Shown here in pieces: positions 7,889 to 15,636 of a stretch of DNA of 64,000 nt. This DNA comes from Anaerolineae bacterium (GTDB taxonomy: Bacteria; Chloroflexota; Anaerolineae; Promineifilales; Promineifilaceae), in the NCBI GenBank assembly GCA_020848035.1, contig JADLAX010000052.1, positions 1-64,000 of the forward strand. The letters are read 5' to 3'. Position 1 is the stretch's first letter. Every line of letters begins with the position of its first letter. Position numbers and translations under genes: made by a program. The notes below the pieces were generated by a model. That model did no database searches. It saw nothing but the letters and a program-made list of their open reading frames with translations, and was not told the DNA's origin.

Positions 7889-8653
7889 TTAGGCTGCGTC
7901 CCAGCCGCCATCGGCAGGAATGATGGCGCCGTTGATGTAGCGCGATTCATCCGAAGCCAGGAATAAGGCCAGCGCGGCGATGTCGTAAGCTTCCAGGTAG
8001 GCAGGCACCAGAGCGCCAAATTCGCCAGCGCGCTGTGCCCCAACCATATCCAGGCGTTCGCGGGGCATGGTTTCACCGATGTTGGTTTTGGTGGCCCCGG
8101 CGCAAATGGCGTTGCAGCGTATGCCCTTTTTGGCATACATCCAGGCCGTGCTGCGAGTGAGGCCCACCACGCCATGTTTGGAAACTGTGTAGGCTGTGCC
8201 CGCTGCCCCGCCGTGCAATCCGGCCGTGGAGGCTACGTTGATGATGGAGCCGCCGCCGTTGGCCAGCATGTGCTGGACGGCCTTACGGCTGGTAAACATG
8301 GGGCCTTCCAGATTCACCTGCATCACTTTTTGCCAGATGTCGTTTTCTACTTCGCCAGTACCCTGCATGTAATCCATGATGCCGGCGTTGTTGCACAGCA
8401 CATGCAGCCCGCCATAGGTTTTGATGGCCAGCTCGATGAGCCCTTCGGCCGTGGCTTGGTCGGCAATATTGCCTTGAGCGCCAACAATTTCACCACCGCT
8501 GGCTTTGATGCTGGCAACGGCCGTTTCCAGCCGTTCCCCATTCCAATCACCGGCAACCACAGAGGCGCCTTCCGCGGCAAAACGTTGGGCCATAGCCAGA
8601 CCCATGCCAGAAGCGGCCCCGGTAATGACTGCGACTTTTCCTTGAAGTTTCAT
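7889..8653 (-). CDS. Short-chain dehydrogenase/reductase
   Basis: A 254-residue classical SDR. It has the cofactor motif TGAASGMG near residues 11-18, Asp at the end of beta-2 (AGDWN, often an NAD preference), NNAG at ~88, catalytic Ser in NVASTAG and YTVSKHG containing the YxxxK pair. The C-terminal PADGGWDAA ending is typical of the family. The substrate cannot be assigned. Its own terminator follows, and the ATG is preceded by TAGGAGATAGC. It is transcribed away from the HAD gene, and the 370-base divergent region holds a dyad and CRP-like sites. Confidence 0.9.
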   Translation of the reverse strand: MKLQGKVAVITGAASGMGLAMAQRFAAEGASVVAGDWNGERLETAVASIKASGGEIVGAQGNIADQATAEGLIELAIKTYGGLHVLCNNAGIMDYMQGTGEVENDIWQKVMQVNLEGPMFTSRKAVQHMLANGGGSIINVASTAGLHGGAAGTAYTVSKHGVVGLTRSTAWMYAKKGIRCNAICAGATKTNIGETMPRERLDMVGAQRAGEFGALVPAYLEAYDIAALALFLASDESRYINGAIIPADGGWDAA

Positions 8654-8668
8654 GCTATCTCCTAAATA

Positions 8669-8700
8669 ATGATGTCTGCTCTATGTGGGAGTGACATCAT
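8669..8700. promoter_or_regulatory. Inverted repeat upstream of the SDR gene
   Basis: ATGATGTC (8669-8676) and GACATCAT (8693-8700) form a dyad with a 16-base spacer, immediately upstream of the SDR ribosome-binding site. It may be an operator or a leader hairpin. Confidence 0.4.
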
Positions 8701-8810
8701 AAAGTTCATTTGTTCAGGGGGGTGGTTTGGGCCAAGCAACCTAATTCCGCCCTGCGTCTGCCGCAGCAGGCGCGGCACAGCCCTTGGGCTGGCCATTTAC
8801 ACGGCGGTTT

Positions 8811-8826
8811 TGTGATAAATGTTTAC
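8811..8826. promoter_or_regulatory. Weak CRP/FNR-like site
   Basis: TGTGATAAATGTTTAC shares the left half and core with the perfect site at 8917. It lies in the same SDR/HAD divergent region; apart from these sites and the dyad I see nothing else in that 370-base gap. Confidence 0.35.
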
Positions 8827-8916
8827 TTGATTTAACCACCTGATTCGCTTTTACAGCGTTCTTCTAAATGGTAGCAAGGATAATTTTGCTGCCGATTGCG
8901 TTCTTTCTGGTTTCTT

Positions 8917-8932
8917 TGTGATAAATGTCACA
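8917..8932. promoter_or_regulatory. CRP/FNR-family operator, perfect dyad
   Basis: TGTGATAAATGTCACA matches the CRP consensus TGTGA-N6-TCACA and is palindromic further out (TTTGTGA/TCACAAA). It lies about 95 bases upstream of the HAD gene start, a plausible activator position. Confidence 0.6.
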
Positions 8933-9025
8933 AATTAAAAAGTACATGCTGATAATAGGTATAACCAATCGTTTTTTTGCCGATACGGCCGTTTGGGCTA
9001 CACTGTTTTTGTGAGGTCAACAACG

Positions 9026-9724
9026 ATGAATCAACCTGTGATCAATGAGGCAGCGGTGGCAGACGCCGCGGCCGAGCGCGAAATTGTGGCGTTTGATTTG
9101 GAAGGCACGCTGTCGGCGGGCGTGGCCTGGGAAGGGATGCGCGATTATTTGGTGGCGCACGGCGAGGGCGACAAGTTCCGCCGCTTTTTGCGCCGGAATA
9201 TATTGAACGTGCTGGCCTTTCGCGTAGGCATTTTGCGGGACGAGCGGGCCTTTAAGGAGCGCTGGATTTTGGACGTGATGCGGCTGTTTGCCGGGTATCC
9301 TGAAGCACGGTTTGCCGAGGTGGGGGCCTGGGTGGCGGACAAGACGTTTTGGCCGCACCGGCGGGTGGCGGTGGTGGAGGAGCTGGTGGCGCACCAGGCA
9401 AACGGCCGTCGCATCCTCATCGTCTCCGGCATGTTTGAGCCAATCTTGCAGCAGTTTGCCGCCAAATTGCAGGTGGAGTCGATTGGCACGCCAGTTGAGG
9501 TGGTAAACGGCCGTCTCACCGGCGAGATCATCGGGCAGCTCAACGTGGGGCCGCCCAAGGTGGCTCAGCTGCAGCAGCTGCCCGGCAAACTGGTGGCCGC
9601 CTACGGCGACACCCTGCGCGATATTCCGATGCTGGAGCTGGCAGAGACGGCCGTTGCGGTGCACCCCGATGCGGTTTTGAAGGAAACGGCCGTGCAGCGC
9701 GGCTGGCGCATTTTACAAGCATAG
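9026..9724 (+). CDS. HAD-IB phosphatase (SerB/ThrH-like)
   Basis: A 232-residue haloacid-dehalogenase-superfamily phosphotransferase of the phosphoserine-phosphatase-like subclass. Motif I is FDLEGTL (D24, E26), motif II is in LIVSGMFEP, a lysine occurs in GPPKVAQL and motif III is AAYGDTLRDIPML. The usual second Asp of motif I is Glu, as is known for ThrH-type enzymes. A helical cap lies at ~35-110. I use the ATG at 9026 because GAGGT lies 10 bases upstream; a TTG 33 bases earlier is possible. It contains four ACGGCCGT octamers, read as NGR or TAV. Substrate unknown. Confidence 0.8.
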   Translation: MNQPVINEAAVADAAAEREIVAFDLEGTLSAGVAWEGMRDYLVAHGEGDKFRRFLRRNILNVLAFRVGILRDERAFKERWILDVMRLFAGYPEARFAEVGAWVADKTFWPHRRVAVVEELVAHQANGRRILIVSGMFEPILQQFAAKLQVESIGTPVEVVNGRLTGEIIGQLNVGPPKVAQLQQLPGKLVAAYGDTLRDIPMLELAETAVAVHPDAVLKETAVQRGWRILQA

Positions 9725-9728
9725 CCGG

Positions 9729-9786
9729 ATTTCCCCGGAAACTATCCCAGTGGATCAAGGCATTTGCGTCTCGTTTCCGGGGAAAT
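9729..9786. terminator. Inverted repeat after the HAD gene
   Basis: ATTTCCCCGGAAAC (9729-9742) and GTTTCCGGGGAAAT (9773-9786) are perfect 14-base arms with a 30-base loop, starting 5 bases after the stop. There is no U-tract, so it may be a repeat or processing hairpin instead of a terminator. Confidence 0.45.
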
Positions 9787-9916
9787 GGAAACGGGCGGGC
9801 TAGCTGCGGGCAAGGCGCTGGCCAACATCGCCCGGACCACGCTGGAAAATGTGAAAGAGTTTGAAGAAACAGGCAGTTCAGCGAATTTGGTGTCTTCGGA
9901 GAAGGTTCAGGGTTAG
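9785..9916 (+). pseudogene. Possible 3' remnant of an unidentified gene
   Basis: A 43-codon open frame (METGGLAAGKALANIARTTL, then ENVKEFEETG) ends at TAG 9914. It looks like the C-terminal helix of a longer enzyme, but no upstream homologous frame exists; the inverted repeat 9729-9786 sits at its 5' edge. No ribosome-binding site is visible. I cannot name the parent family. It may equally be a spurious frame. Confidence 0.25.
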
Positions 9917-9966
9917 GGGAAGGGAAATCGCATATTCCCTCATCGCCGGTGGCTGAAGCCAACTGG

Positions 9967-10212
9967 CTAGTTGTTTGTGTCTTCACTTACAGCGGGAGGC
10001 TGACGTGCCTCCTCCAAAAGCAGTGCTTCCCAATCGCTTTCTTCAAAAGATTCTGTCATTTCGATTTGCAGGATTTGATATGCCTCATCCTCGACCATCG
10101 CGGCAAACTGCTGATCAATTTCTGCTCGTTCCAGTTCAGATGAAAGCTTTTCCAGCACGGTTCTTTGATTTTGATGGGATTCCGGTTGCATATTGCTATC
10201 TCTATTAGCCAT
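9967..10212 (-). CDS. Small acidic hypothetical protein
   Basis: 81 residues, mostly helical and very acidic (MVEDEAYQILQIEM, ESFEESDWEALLLEEA), with no membrane segment or signal. GAGGA lies 8 bases before the ATG, inside the end of the upstream gene, whose stop is only 2 bases away, so the two are co-translated. Base composition is clearly AT-richer than the neighbours and no ACGGCCGT octamer occurs, which suggests recent acquisition. No recognised family. Confidence 0.6.
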   Translation of the reverse strand: MANRDSNMQPESHQNQRTVLEKLSSELERAEIDQQFAAMVEDEAYQILQIEMTESFEESDWEALLLEEARQPPAVSEDTNN

Positions 10213-10214
10213 GA

Positions 10215-10631
10215 TTAATCCTCAAAGTAAACGGAAATATCCTCTACTGGAGCATTCGTTTCATCCCAGCAAGTATCTGTTCCTGAGTCGCCAACTTCAA
10301 AACAAATTCCAGGATAATCCTTGAGCTTAAATACATCTAACTCTTCGTAATACTCTCCAGCAGTTTCTTTTACTTCTCCTAAGGTTGAACCTATGCCAAC
10401 AGTATCCAGAAATTTACCCTGAAACCCAGCACTAACTGTTATTTGAGTGACTTGCTTGGAATCATCGTCAATCCAGAACATATATGATGGAGCAGTTATT
10501 AGAGTCGTTGAATGAAGTTTTCTTCTCTCGAAATTCTCGATGCCCATGTCTTCAAATTTCTCAATTAAAGCTTCGAGATGCATTCCTAATTCAAAGCTGC
10601 TAATTCGTTTACCGGCAATTATCTCGGGCAT
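10215..10631 (-). CDS. Hypothetical protein, possible immunity-type fold
   Basis: 138 residues, with a helical start (FELGMHLEALIEKFEDMG) followed by strand-rich segments (YMFWIDDDSKQVTQITVSAG, DTVGIGSTLGEVKE, PGICFEVGD, EDISVYFED). The sequence resembles small cytosolic proteins seen beside polymorphic toxins, but I cannot assign a family. It is the first gene of a two-gene AT-rich unit with the 81-residue acidic protein. AAAGGT lies just before the ATG. No toxin gene adjoins it in the window. Confidence 0.65.
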   Translation of the reverse strand: MPEIIAGKRISSFELGMHLEALIEKFEDMGIENFERRKLHSTTLITAPSYMFWIDDDSKQVTQITVSAGFQGKFLDTVGIGSTLGEVKETAGEYYEELDVFKLKDYPGICFEVGDSGTDTCWDETNAPVEDISVYFED

Positions 10632-10732
10632 TTTAGACCTTTGTTTCTATTTAAGTTCATCAAATTGCTGCTTCCAATTTTAGCACAGCTTTGCCTGGCC
10701 CAAACTATCCTCGCCAAGCCTCACGGCCGTTT

Positions 10733-10748
10733 TGTGACAAACTTCACA
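10733..10748. promoter_or_regulatory. CRP/FNR-family operator
   Basis: TGTGACAAACTTCACA fits TGTGA-N6-TCACA exactly. It lies about 110 bases upstream of the SLC13-type transporter and directly next to an ACGGCCGT octamer at 10723-10730. Confidence 0.55.
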
Positions 10749-10787
10749 TGTTCTTGCCCGCCGATTTGGGTAGGATGACGGATGTTT

Positions 10788-10850
10788 GGTAATCGGTAAA
10801 CGGTTATCGTTGTTAATTTACCGAATACCTATTACGGATTACCGTTTACG
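10788..10850. repeat. Heptamer-periodic intergenic repeat
   Basis: Units GGTAATC, GGTAAAC, GGTTATC, then GTTGTTA, ATTTACC, GAATACC, TATTACG, GATTACC, GTTTACG. The first three units are near reverse complements of the last ones, so the array can fold back. It ends 9 bases before the transporter ATG. Confidence 0.7.
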
Positions 10851-10859
10851 GGGGACATT

Positions 10860-12722
10860 ATGACGCTTGAAATGTGGCTGGTGCTGGGCATCCTGGTAGC
10901 AGCGATTGTTTTGTTTATTACCGAGTGGCTGCGCGTAGACGTGGTGGCCGTGGGTGTGCTGCTGGCGCTGATGATTTCCGGCGTGTTAACCACAGGGGAG
11001 GCGCTGGCGGGGTTTTCGAGTACGGCCGTCATTACCATTGCCTCGCTCTTTGTCGTGGGTGGTGCCGTGCTGCACACCGGGCTGGCCGGGGCGATTGGCC
11101 GCCGCATCCTCACCATCGCCGGGGACAGCGAGTGGCGGCTGGTGCTGGTGATCATGGTCGCCGTGACGCTGCTGTCTGGCTTTATGAGCGATACGGGCAC
11201 GGTGGCCGTGCTGCTGCCCGCGATTATCAGCCTGGCCACCACGACCAAAATCAGCCCGGCCAAGCTGCTGATTCCGCTGGCCTACGGCTCGCTGCTGGGT
11301 GGGGCGATGACCCTGATCGGCACGCCGCCCAACATCATCGTTAGCGACGTGCTGCGCGATGCGGGGTACGAGCCGTTTTTCTTTTTCAGCTACACGCCGA
11401 TGGGGCTGGTGCTGGCGGCCATTGGCATCACTTTCATGATTTTTGTCGGGCGGCGCATCCTGCCGGATCGCAAGGTGCTGGTGGAAAAGCAGGTGGTGGC
11501 CACGCCCAAAGAGCTGGTAGACGCCTACCGCCTGCCGGAAAATTTGCTGCGCCTGCGCGTGCGGCGCGGCTCGGGGCTGGTGGGCCGCACGGTGTTTGAA
11601 TCTGGCCTGCGCGAGCAGTTTGGCGTGACGGTGCTGAAGATTATGCGCCCGCCCAATCTGTTGGACATTGCCGATGGGGGCCAGATTCACACCGAACTTA
11701 ACGATACGCCCATCGTGCCGGACAAAGACGTGACCATCGAGCGCAACGATGTGCTGGTGGTGCAGGGGGAGGTAACGGCCGTAAACCAAGCCGCCATCAA
11801 CTGGAATTTAGCCGTGCAGCCCGCCAAGCCCAAAGATACCAAGGCGCTGCTAAGCCGCGAGGTGGGTGTGGCCGAACTGCTGCTGCCGCCGCGCTCCAGC
11901 CTGCTAGGCAAAACGCTCACTGAGGTGCGCTTTGGCACCACCTACCGCCTCACCGTTCTGGCAATCGGCCGTCCGGGTGATGGCCACAACCTGGACCTCA
12001 AGCACACGCGCCTGCAATTTGGCGATACGCTGGTGGTGCAGGGGCGCTGGGAAGACATCTCGCGCCTGCGCGACTTCCGACGCGACTTTGTGGTGATGGG
12101 CGAGCCGGAGTCTGAGATTAACCGACCGCCGGCCAGCAAGGCACGCTGGGCGGCGGCCATCATGCTGGCCATGCTGGCACTGATGGTCGGTGAATTTGTG
12201 CCGCTGGTGGTGGCGTCGCTGGCGGGGGCGCTGCTGGTGGTGCTCACCGGCTGCCTGACGATGGACAAGGCGTATGACGCCATCGATTGGAAGAGCATCG
12301 TGCTTATCTCTGGCATGCTGCCAATGGCCACCGCGTTGGAAAAGGTGGGGTTGGTACATTTGATTGCCACCGGCTTTGTCGACACGCTGGGCGGGCGGGG
12401 ACCGCTGGCGGTGATGGTGGGGCTCTTTTTGCTCACCTCGCTGTTTACCCAGGTGTTGTCCAATACGGCCACCACGGTGCTGATTGCCCCGATTGGCCTG
12501 GCGGCGGCGCAGACGCTGGGCATCCAGCCGCACGCCTTTTTGATGGCCGTGGCCATTGCCGCGTCGATGGCGTTTGTTACCCCGGTGGCCTCGCCAACCA
12601 ACACGCTGGTGATGGGCGCGGGCAGCTATCGCTTTAGCGACTACATGAAGGTGGGCGTGCCGCTGGTGTTCCTGATGGTGATAGCCGTGGCGCTGCTGCT
12701 GCCGGTGATCTTTCCTTTCTGA
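10860..12722 (+). CDS. SLC13/DASS-type permease with two TrkA-C domains
   Basis: A 620-residue inner-membrane transporter. The N-terminal ~190 residues hold six or so hydrophobic helices with the family segment LIGTPPNIIVSDVL. Two cytosolic RCK_C/TrkA-C regulatory domains follow at ~215-290 (SGLVGRTVFESGLREQFGV) and ~325-405 (RSSLLGKTLTEVRFG). More helices and the second conserved repeat (FVTPVASPTNTLVMGAG) lie at ~430-620. Members carry dicarboxylates, sulfate or other anions with sodium or protons; the substrate here is not readable. The ATG follows GGGGGACATT. A CRP-like site lies upstream. It converges with the GH13 gene. Confidence 0.85.
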   Translation: MTLEMWLVLGILVAAIVLFITEWLRVDVVAVGVLLALMISGVLTTGEALAGFSSTAVITIASLFVVGGAVLHTGLAGAIGRRILTIAGDSEWRLVLVIMVAVTLLSGFMSDTGTVAVLLPAIISLATTTKISPAKLLIPLAYGSLLGGAMTLIGTPPNIIVSDVLRDAGYEPFFFFSYTPMGLVLAAIGITFMIFVGRRILPDRKVLVEKQVVATPKELVDAYRLPENLLRLRVRRGSGLVGRTVFESGLREQFGVTVLKIMRPPNLLDIADGGQIHTELNDTPIVPDKDVTIERNDVLVVQGEVTAVNQAAINWNLAVQPAKPKDTKALLSREVGVAELLLPPRSSLLGKTLTEVRFGTTYRLTVLAIGRPGDGHNLDLKHTRLQFGDTLVVQGRWEDISRLRDFRRDFVVMGEPESEINRPPASKARWAAAIMLAMLALMVGEFVPLVVASLAGALLVVLTGCLTMDKAYDAIDWKSIVLISGMLPMATALEKVGLVHLIATGFVDTLGGRGPLAVMVGLFLLTSLFTQVLSNTATTVLIAPIGLAAAQTLGIQPHAFLMAVAIAASMAFVTPVASPTNTLVMGAGSYRFSDYMKVGVPLVFLMVIAVALLLPVIFPF

Positions 12723-12734
12723 AGATGAAGGGGG

Positions 12735-12850
12735 GAAGGGGTGAAGGGGTGACAGGGTGACAGGGTGACAGGGAAAGTATTTTGTCACCTTGTCACCCTG
12801 TCACCTTGTCACTGTGTCACTGTGTCACTTTGTCACTTTGTCACCTTGTC
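12735..12850. repeat. Octamer-periodic inverted repeat
   Basis: GGTGACAG repeated three times, then TGTCACCT, TGTCACCC, TGTCACCT, TGTCACTG, TGTCACTG, TGTCACTT, TGTCACTT, TGTCACCT. The two halves are complementary, so a long stem is possible. It fills the whole gap between convergent genes and may also terminate both. A sister array is at 61737-61860. Confidence 0.8.
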
Positions 12851-12851
12851 A

Positions 12852-14456
12852 TTAAATTTTCAAAACGAGCCCTTCGTTGGCGGCCAGGGTAAACTGGGGC
12901 AGGGTGACGCTGCCGTGGCGCTGCATGTGGGTGGCCAGGGTGATGGGGGCTTTTTCGCCGTAGCCGGTGATGCCGACCTCTTGGGTTTCTCCCGTAAAGT
13001 TGAGCACAATCAAAAAGGAACGGCCGAATGCGGAGCGCACGTAGGCAAAAACATGCTCGTTGTTGTGGTCAACGGCCGTATAGTGACCCACGTTTAGCGC
13101 CGGTTCCTCGCGGCGCAGGGCGGTGAGGGCCCGGTAGAAGCTGAGCATTGAGGTGGGGTCGTTGTGCTGCGCAGCCACGTTGCGGGTGGTGTAATTTGCC
13201 GCAACTGGGAGCCAGGGAACGGCCGTTGCCGCCGAGAACCCCGCATGGGCCGAACCGTCCCACTGCATCGGCGTGCGCTCTGGGTCGCGGCCAATGATGT
13301 GGGCAATCTCGGGCTGGTTCACGGCCGGTGGGTCCTGGATGTATTCGGGTGGGATGTGGCCATCTTCCATGCCCAGCTCTTCGCCGTAGTAGGTGGTGGG
13401 CGTGCCGCGCAGCGTCAGCAGCAGCATGTTGGCCACGCGGGCCTGGTCGGGGCCGACGCGGGTGGCAATGCGGTGCTGATCGTGGTTGCCCAGCACCCAG
13501 TTGGGTGTGGCTCCGGCGGGCAGCGCCGCTTCGTAGCTGTCAACCAGCTGGCGGATGCTCCGCGCCTGCCAGTTGGCGTGGATGAGGTGGAAGTTAAACG
13601 GCAGGTGGCATTCATCAAAATCGTCGCCGTAGTAGCTCATCAGCTGGTCGTATGGCAGATAAATTTCGCCCACCATCATGCGCTCGTCGTACTCGTCCAG
13701 CACGGCGCGCATCTTGCGAATGAGTTTGTGCACCTCGGGCAGATTTTGGGTGTAGATGTGGTTGAGGCTCTGGTACGGCTCTATGCCGTTCCAATCCGGG
13801 TTCGGTGGTTCGTCGCGCAGGGCGGCGTCTTTCATCATCAGCCAGATGACGTCGACGCGAAAGCCATCGACCCCTTTGTCTAGCCAGAAGCGCATCACGT
13901 CCAGCATGGCGGGCAGCACGTCGGGGTGGCGGTAGTTCAGCTCGGGCTGCTGGGTGACAAACTGGTGCAGGTAATATTGCCCGGTTTTCTCGTCGAAGGT
14001 CCAGGCGGGGCCACCAAAGAAGCTGAGCCAGTTGTTGGGCGGACCGCCGTCTGGGGCGGGATCGCGCCAGATGTACCAGTCGCGTTTGGCATTGTCGCGG
14101 CTGCGGCGGCTTTCCTGGAACCAGGCGTGTTCGTCGGAGGTGTGGTTGGGTACCAGGTCGATGATGAGCTTGAGGCCGCGGGCGTGTACGTCGGACAGCA
14201 GGGCGTCGAAGTCGGCCATGGTGCCAAAGAGCGGGTTGATGCCCACGTAATCGGCCACGTCGTAGCCAAAGTCATGCATGGGTGAGGGGTAGATGGGCGA
14301 GAGCCAGACGGCGTCGATGTTGAGGCTTTGCAGGTAGTCCAGCCGCTGCCGGATGCCGGGCAGGTCGCCGATGCCGTCGTGGTTGCTGTCCTGGTAGGAA
14401 CGGGGGTAAATCTGGTAGATGATGCCTTTTTGCCACCAGAGGGGATTTATGATCAT
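12852..14456 (-). CDS. GH13 alpha-glucosidase (oligo-1,6-glucosidase type)
   Basis: A 534-residue cytosolic glycoside hydrolase of family 13 acting on alpha-glucosidic oligosaccharides or disaccharides. The early QIYPRSYQDSNHDGIGD motif, catalytic nucleophile Asp202 (DGFRVDVIW), acid/base Glu264 (MVGEIYLP) and transition-state Asp325 (LGNHDQHR) are all present. A C-terminal beta domain follows from ~460. I start at 14456 (MIINPLWWQ), preceded by GGAGAAAG; the frame stays open 13 codons further. It is divergent from the sugar-phosphate phosphatase/synthase pair, with a shared palindrome between. Specificity (sucrose, maltose, isomaltose, trehalose) cannot be fixed. Confidence 0.9.
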   Translation of the reverse strand: MIINPLWWQKGIIYQIYPRSYQDSNHDGIGDLPGIRQRLDYLQSLNIDAVWLSPIYPSPMHDFGYDVADYVGINPLFGTMADFDALLSDVHARGLKLIIDLVPNHTSDEHAWFQESRRSRDNAKRDWYIWRDPAPDGGPPNNWLSFFGGPAWTFDEKTGQYYLHQFVTQQPELNYRHPDVLPAMLDVMRFWLDKGVDGFRVDVIWLMMKDAALRDEPPNPDWNGIEPYQSLNHIYTQNLPEVHKLIRKMRAVLDEYDERMMVGEIYLPYDQLMSYYGDDFDECHLPFNFHLIHANWQARSIRQLVDSYEAALPAGATPNWVLGNHDQHRIATRVGPDQARVANMLLLTLRGTPTTYYGEELGMEDGHIPPEYIQDPPAVNQPEIAHIIGRDPERTPMQWDGSAHAGFSAATAVPWLPVAANYTTRNVAAQHNDPTSMLSFYRALTALRREEPALNVGHYTAVDHNNEHVFAYVRSAFGRSFLIVLNFTGETQEVGITGYGEKAPITLATHMQRHGSVTLPQFTLAANEGLVLKI

Positions 14457-14617
14457 GTGCTTTCTCCAATTGTTGTTGCCTAAAAATGCAAACATAACAA
14501 AGGTGGGATGATAGGTGAAATTTGGGAATTTTCAATAAGGAACGGCCGTTTTCTACCCTTGTTATATTGCTTCCCCTCCTAAACCTGCCTATACTGCCTT
14601 TATCACAAGTTCAAATC

Positions 14618-14633
14618 GGGTCAATATTGACCC
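14618..14633. promoter_or_regulatory. Perfect 16-base palindrome in a divergent promoter region
   Basis: GGGTCAATATTGACCC lies 162 bases from both the GH13 start (14456) and the phosphatase start (14795). This is a strong candidate operator shared by both transcripts. The rest of this 338-base gap shows only an ACGGCCGT octamer at 14543. Confidence 0.55.
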
Positions 14634-14794
14634 TTCACCAATTTTGCAAGTCCGCCATATAGAGCACAATCCGCAAAATGATCGTGACAGCCGAGGCAAT
14701 CCCGGCTGGGCGGCTATGTGTTGGGTTTTCGCAGGAGAAGTGCGACGCTCTGCAAAAGGGCATCGCACCTGAAAAGTTCAAAAAAGGAGGCGTT

Positions 14795-15571
14795 TTGGGT
14801 TCAACAGATTTTCGGTTATTTGCCACAGATTTAGATGGAACGTTATTGGGGGAGGCCGCCGCGGCGGCCCGGTTTAAGCGAGTTTGGGAAGCACAACCGG
14901 AAGGGAAACGGCCGCTTCTCTGTTACAGCTCGGGCCGACTGCTGGAAGATGTGCAGGAACAGATCGCCAATGGGCTGCTGCCGCAGCCGGATTACATTAT
15001 TGGGGGAGTGGGAACGGCCGTGTACGACGTGGCCCACGGGCGGCTGCTCAAGCAGTTTACCGAGGTGCTGGAAGAAGGCTGGGACCGCGAAACGGTGGAG
15101 AAAGTGCTGCACAACATTGACCTGCCCCTGGAAAAACAGCCCAAACATTTTCAAAATGCCTTTAAGTCCAGCTGGTTTCTGGATGATGCCACTCCAGAGC
15201 AGTTGGACCAACTGCAAGCGGCTTTGGAAGAAACGGGCGTCGAGACCCACCTGGTTTATTCCAGCCGCCGCCACCTGGACATCCTGCCGAAGTGGGCCAA
15301 CAAGGGCAACGCGCTGCGCTGGCTGCTGCACCATTTGCAGATTCCCCACGACGCCGTGCTGGTGGCGGGCGACAGCGGCAACGACAGCGCCATGTTCCGC
15401 CTGAAGGGGGTGCGCGGCATCGTTCCCGGCAATGCCCAGCCGGAGCTGCTGGCCGAGGTCGCTGGGATGCCGCTGTACATCGGGCCGCCCGGTGAGGTAT
15501 GCGCCCAGGCGGTGCTGGCCGGGCTGAAGCATTTTGGCGTGTTGGCGGTGGCCGATGAGTATGAGGTGTAA
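14795..15571 (+). CDS. Sucrose-phosphate/mannosylfructose-phosphate phosphatase (HAD family)
   Basis: A 258-residue HAD phosphatase of the sucrose-6-phosphate phosphatase group. Motif I is ATDLDGTLLG (D12, D14), motif II YSSGR, the S6PP-type segment is DILPKWANKGNAL, motif III AGDSGND, and then GIVPGNAQPEL. It removes phosphate from the sugar-phosphate made by the glycosyltransferase encoded next to it. I choose the TTG at 14795 because AAAGGAGG ends 4 bases before it and the product then has the family length (~245-260); the frame is open upstream to 14678, but that part is non-homologous. It is 65 bases from the synthase gene, same strand. Confidence 0.83.
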   Translation: MGSTDFRLFATDLDGTLLGEAAAAARFKRVWEAQPEGKRPLLCYSSGRLLEDVQEQIANGLLPQPDYIIGGVGTAVYDVAHGRLLKQFTEVLEEGWDRETVEKVLHNIDLPLEKQPKHFQNAFKSSWFLDDATPEQLDQLQAALEETGVETHLVYSSRRHLDILPKWANKGNALRWLLHHLQIPHDAVLVAGDSGNDSAMFRLKGVRGIVPGNAQPELLAEVAGMPLYIGPPGEVCAQAVLAGLKHFGVLAVADEYEV

Positions 15572-15636
15572 AAGGTGAATTTCTCGCGTGATACGGCCGT
15601 TTAACCAACAAAGCCCCGAAAAGGAGAAACTGTTTT

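Noticed and set aside
7741..8175. 144-codon minus-strand frame overlapping the end of the SDR gene
   Set aside because: It is an alternative frame of the SDR gene and runs through its terminator.
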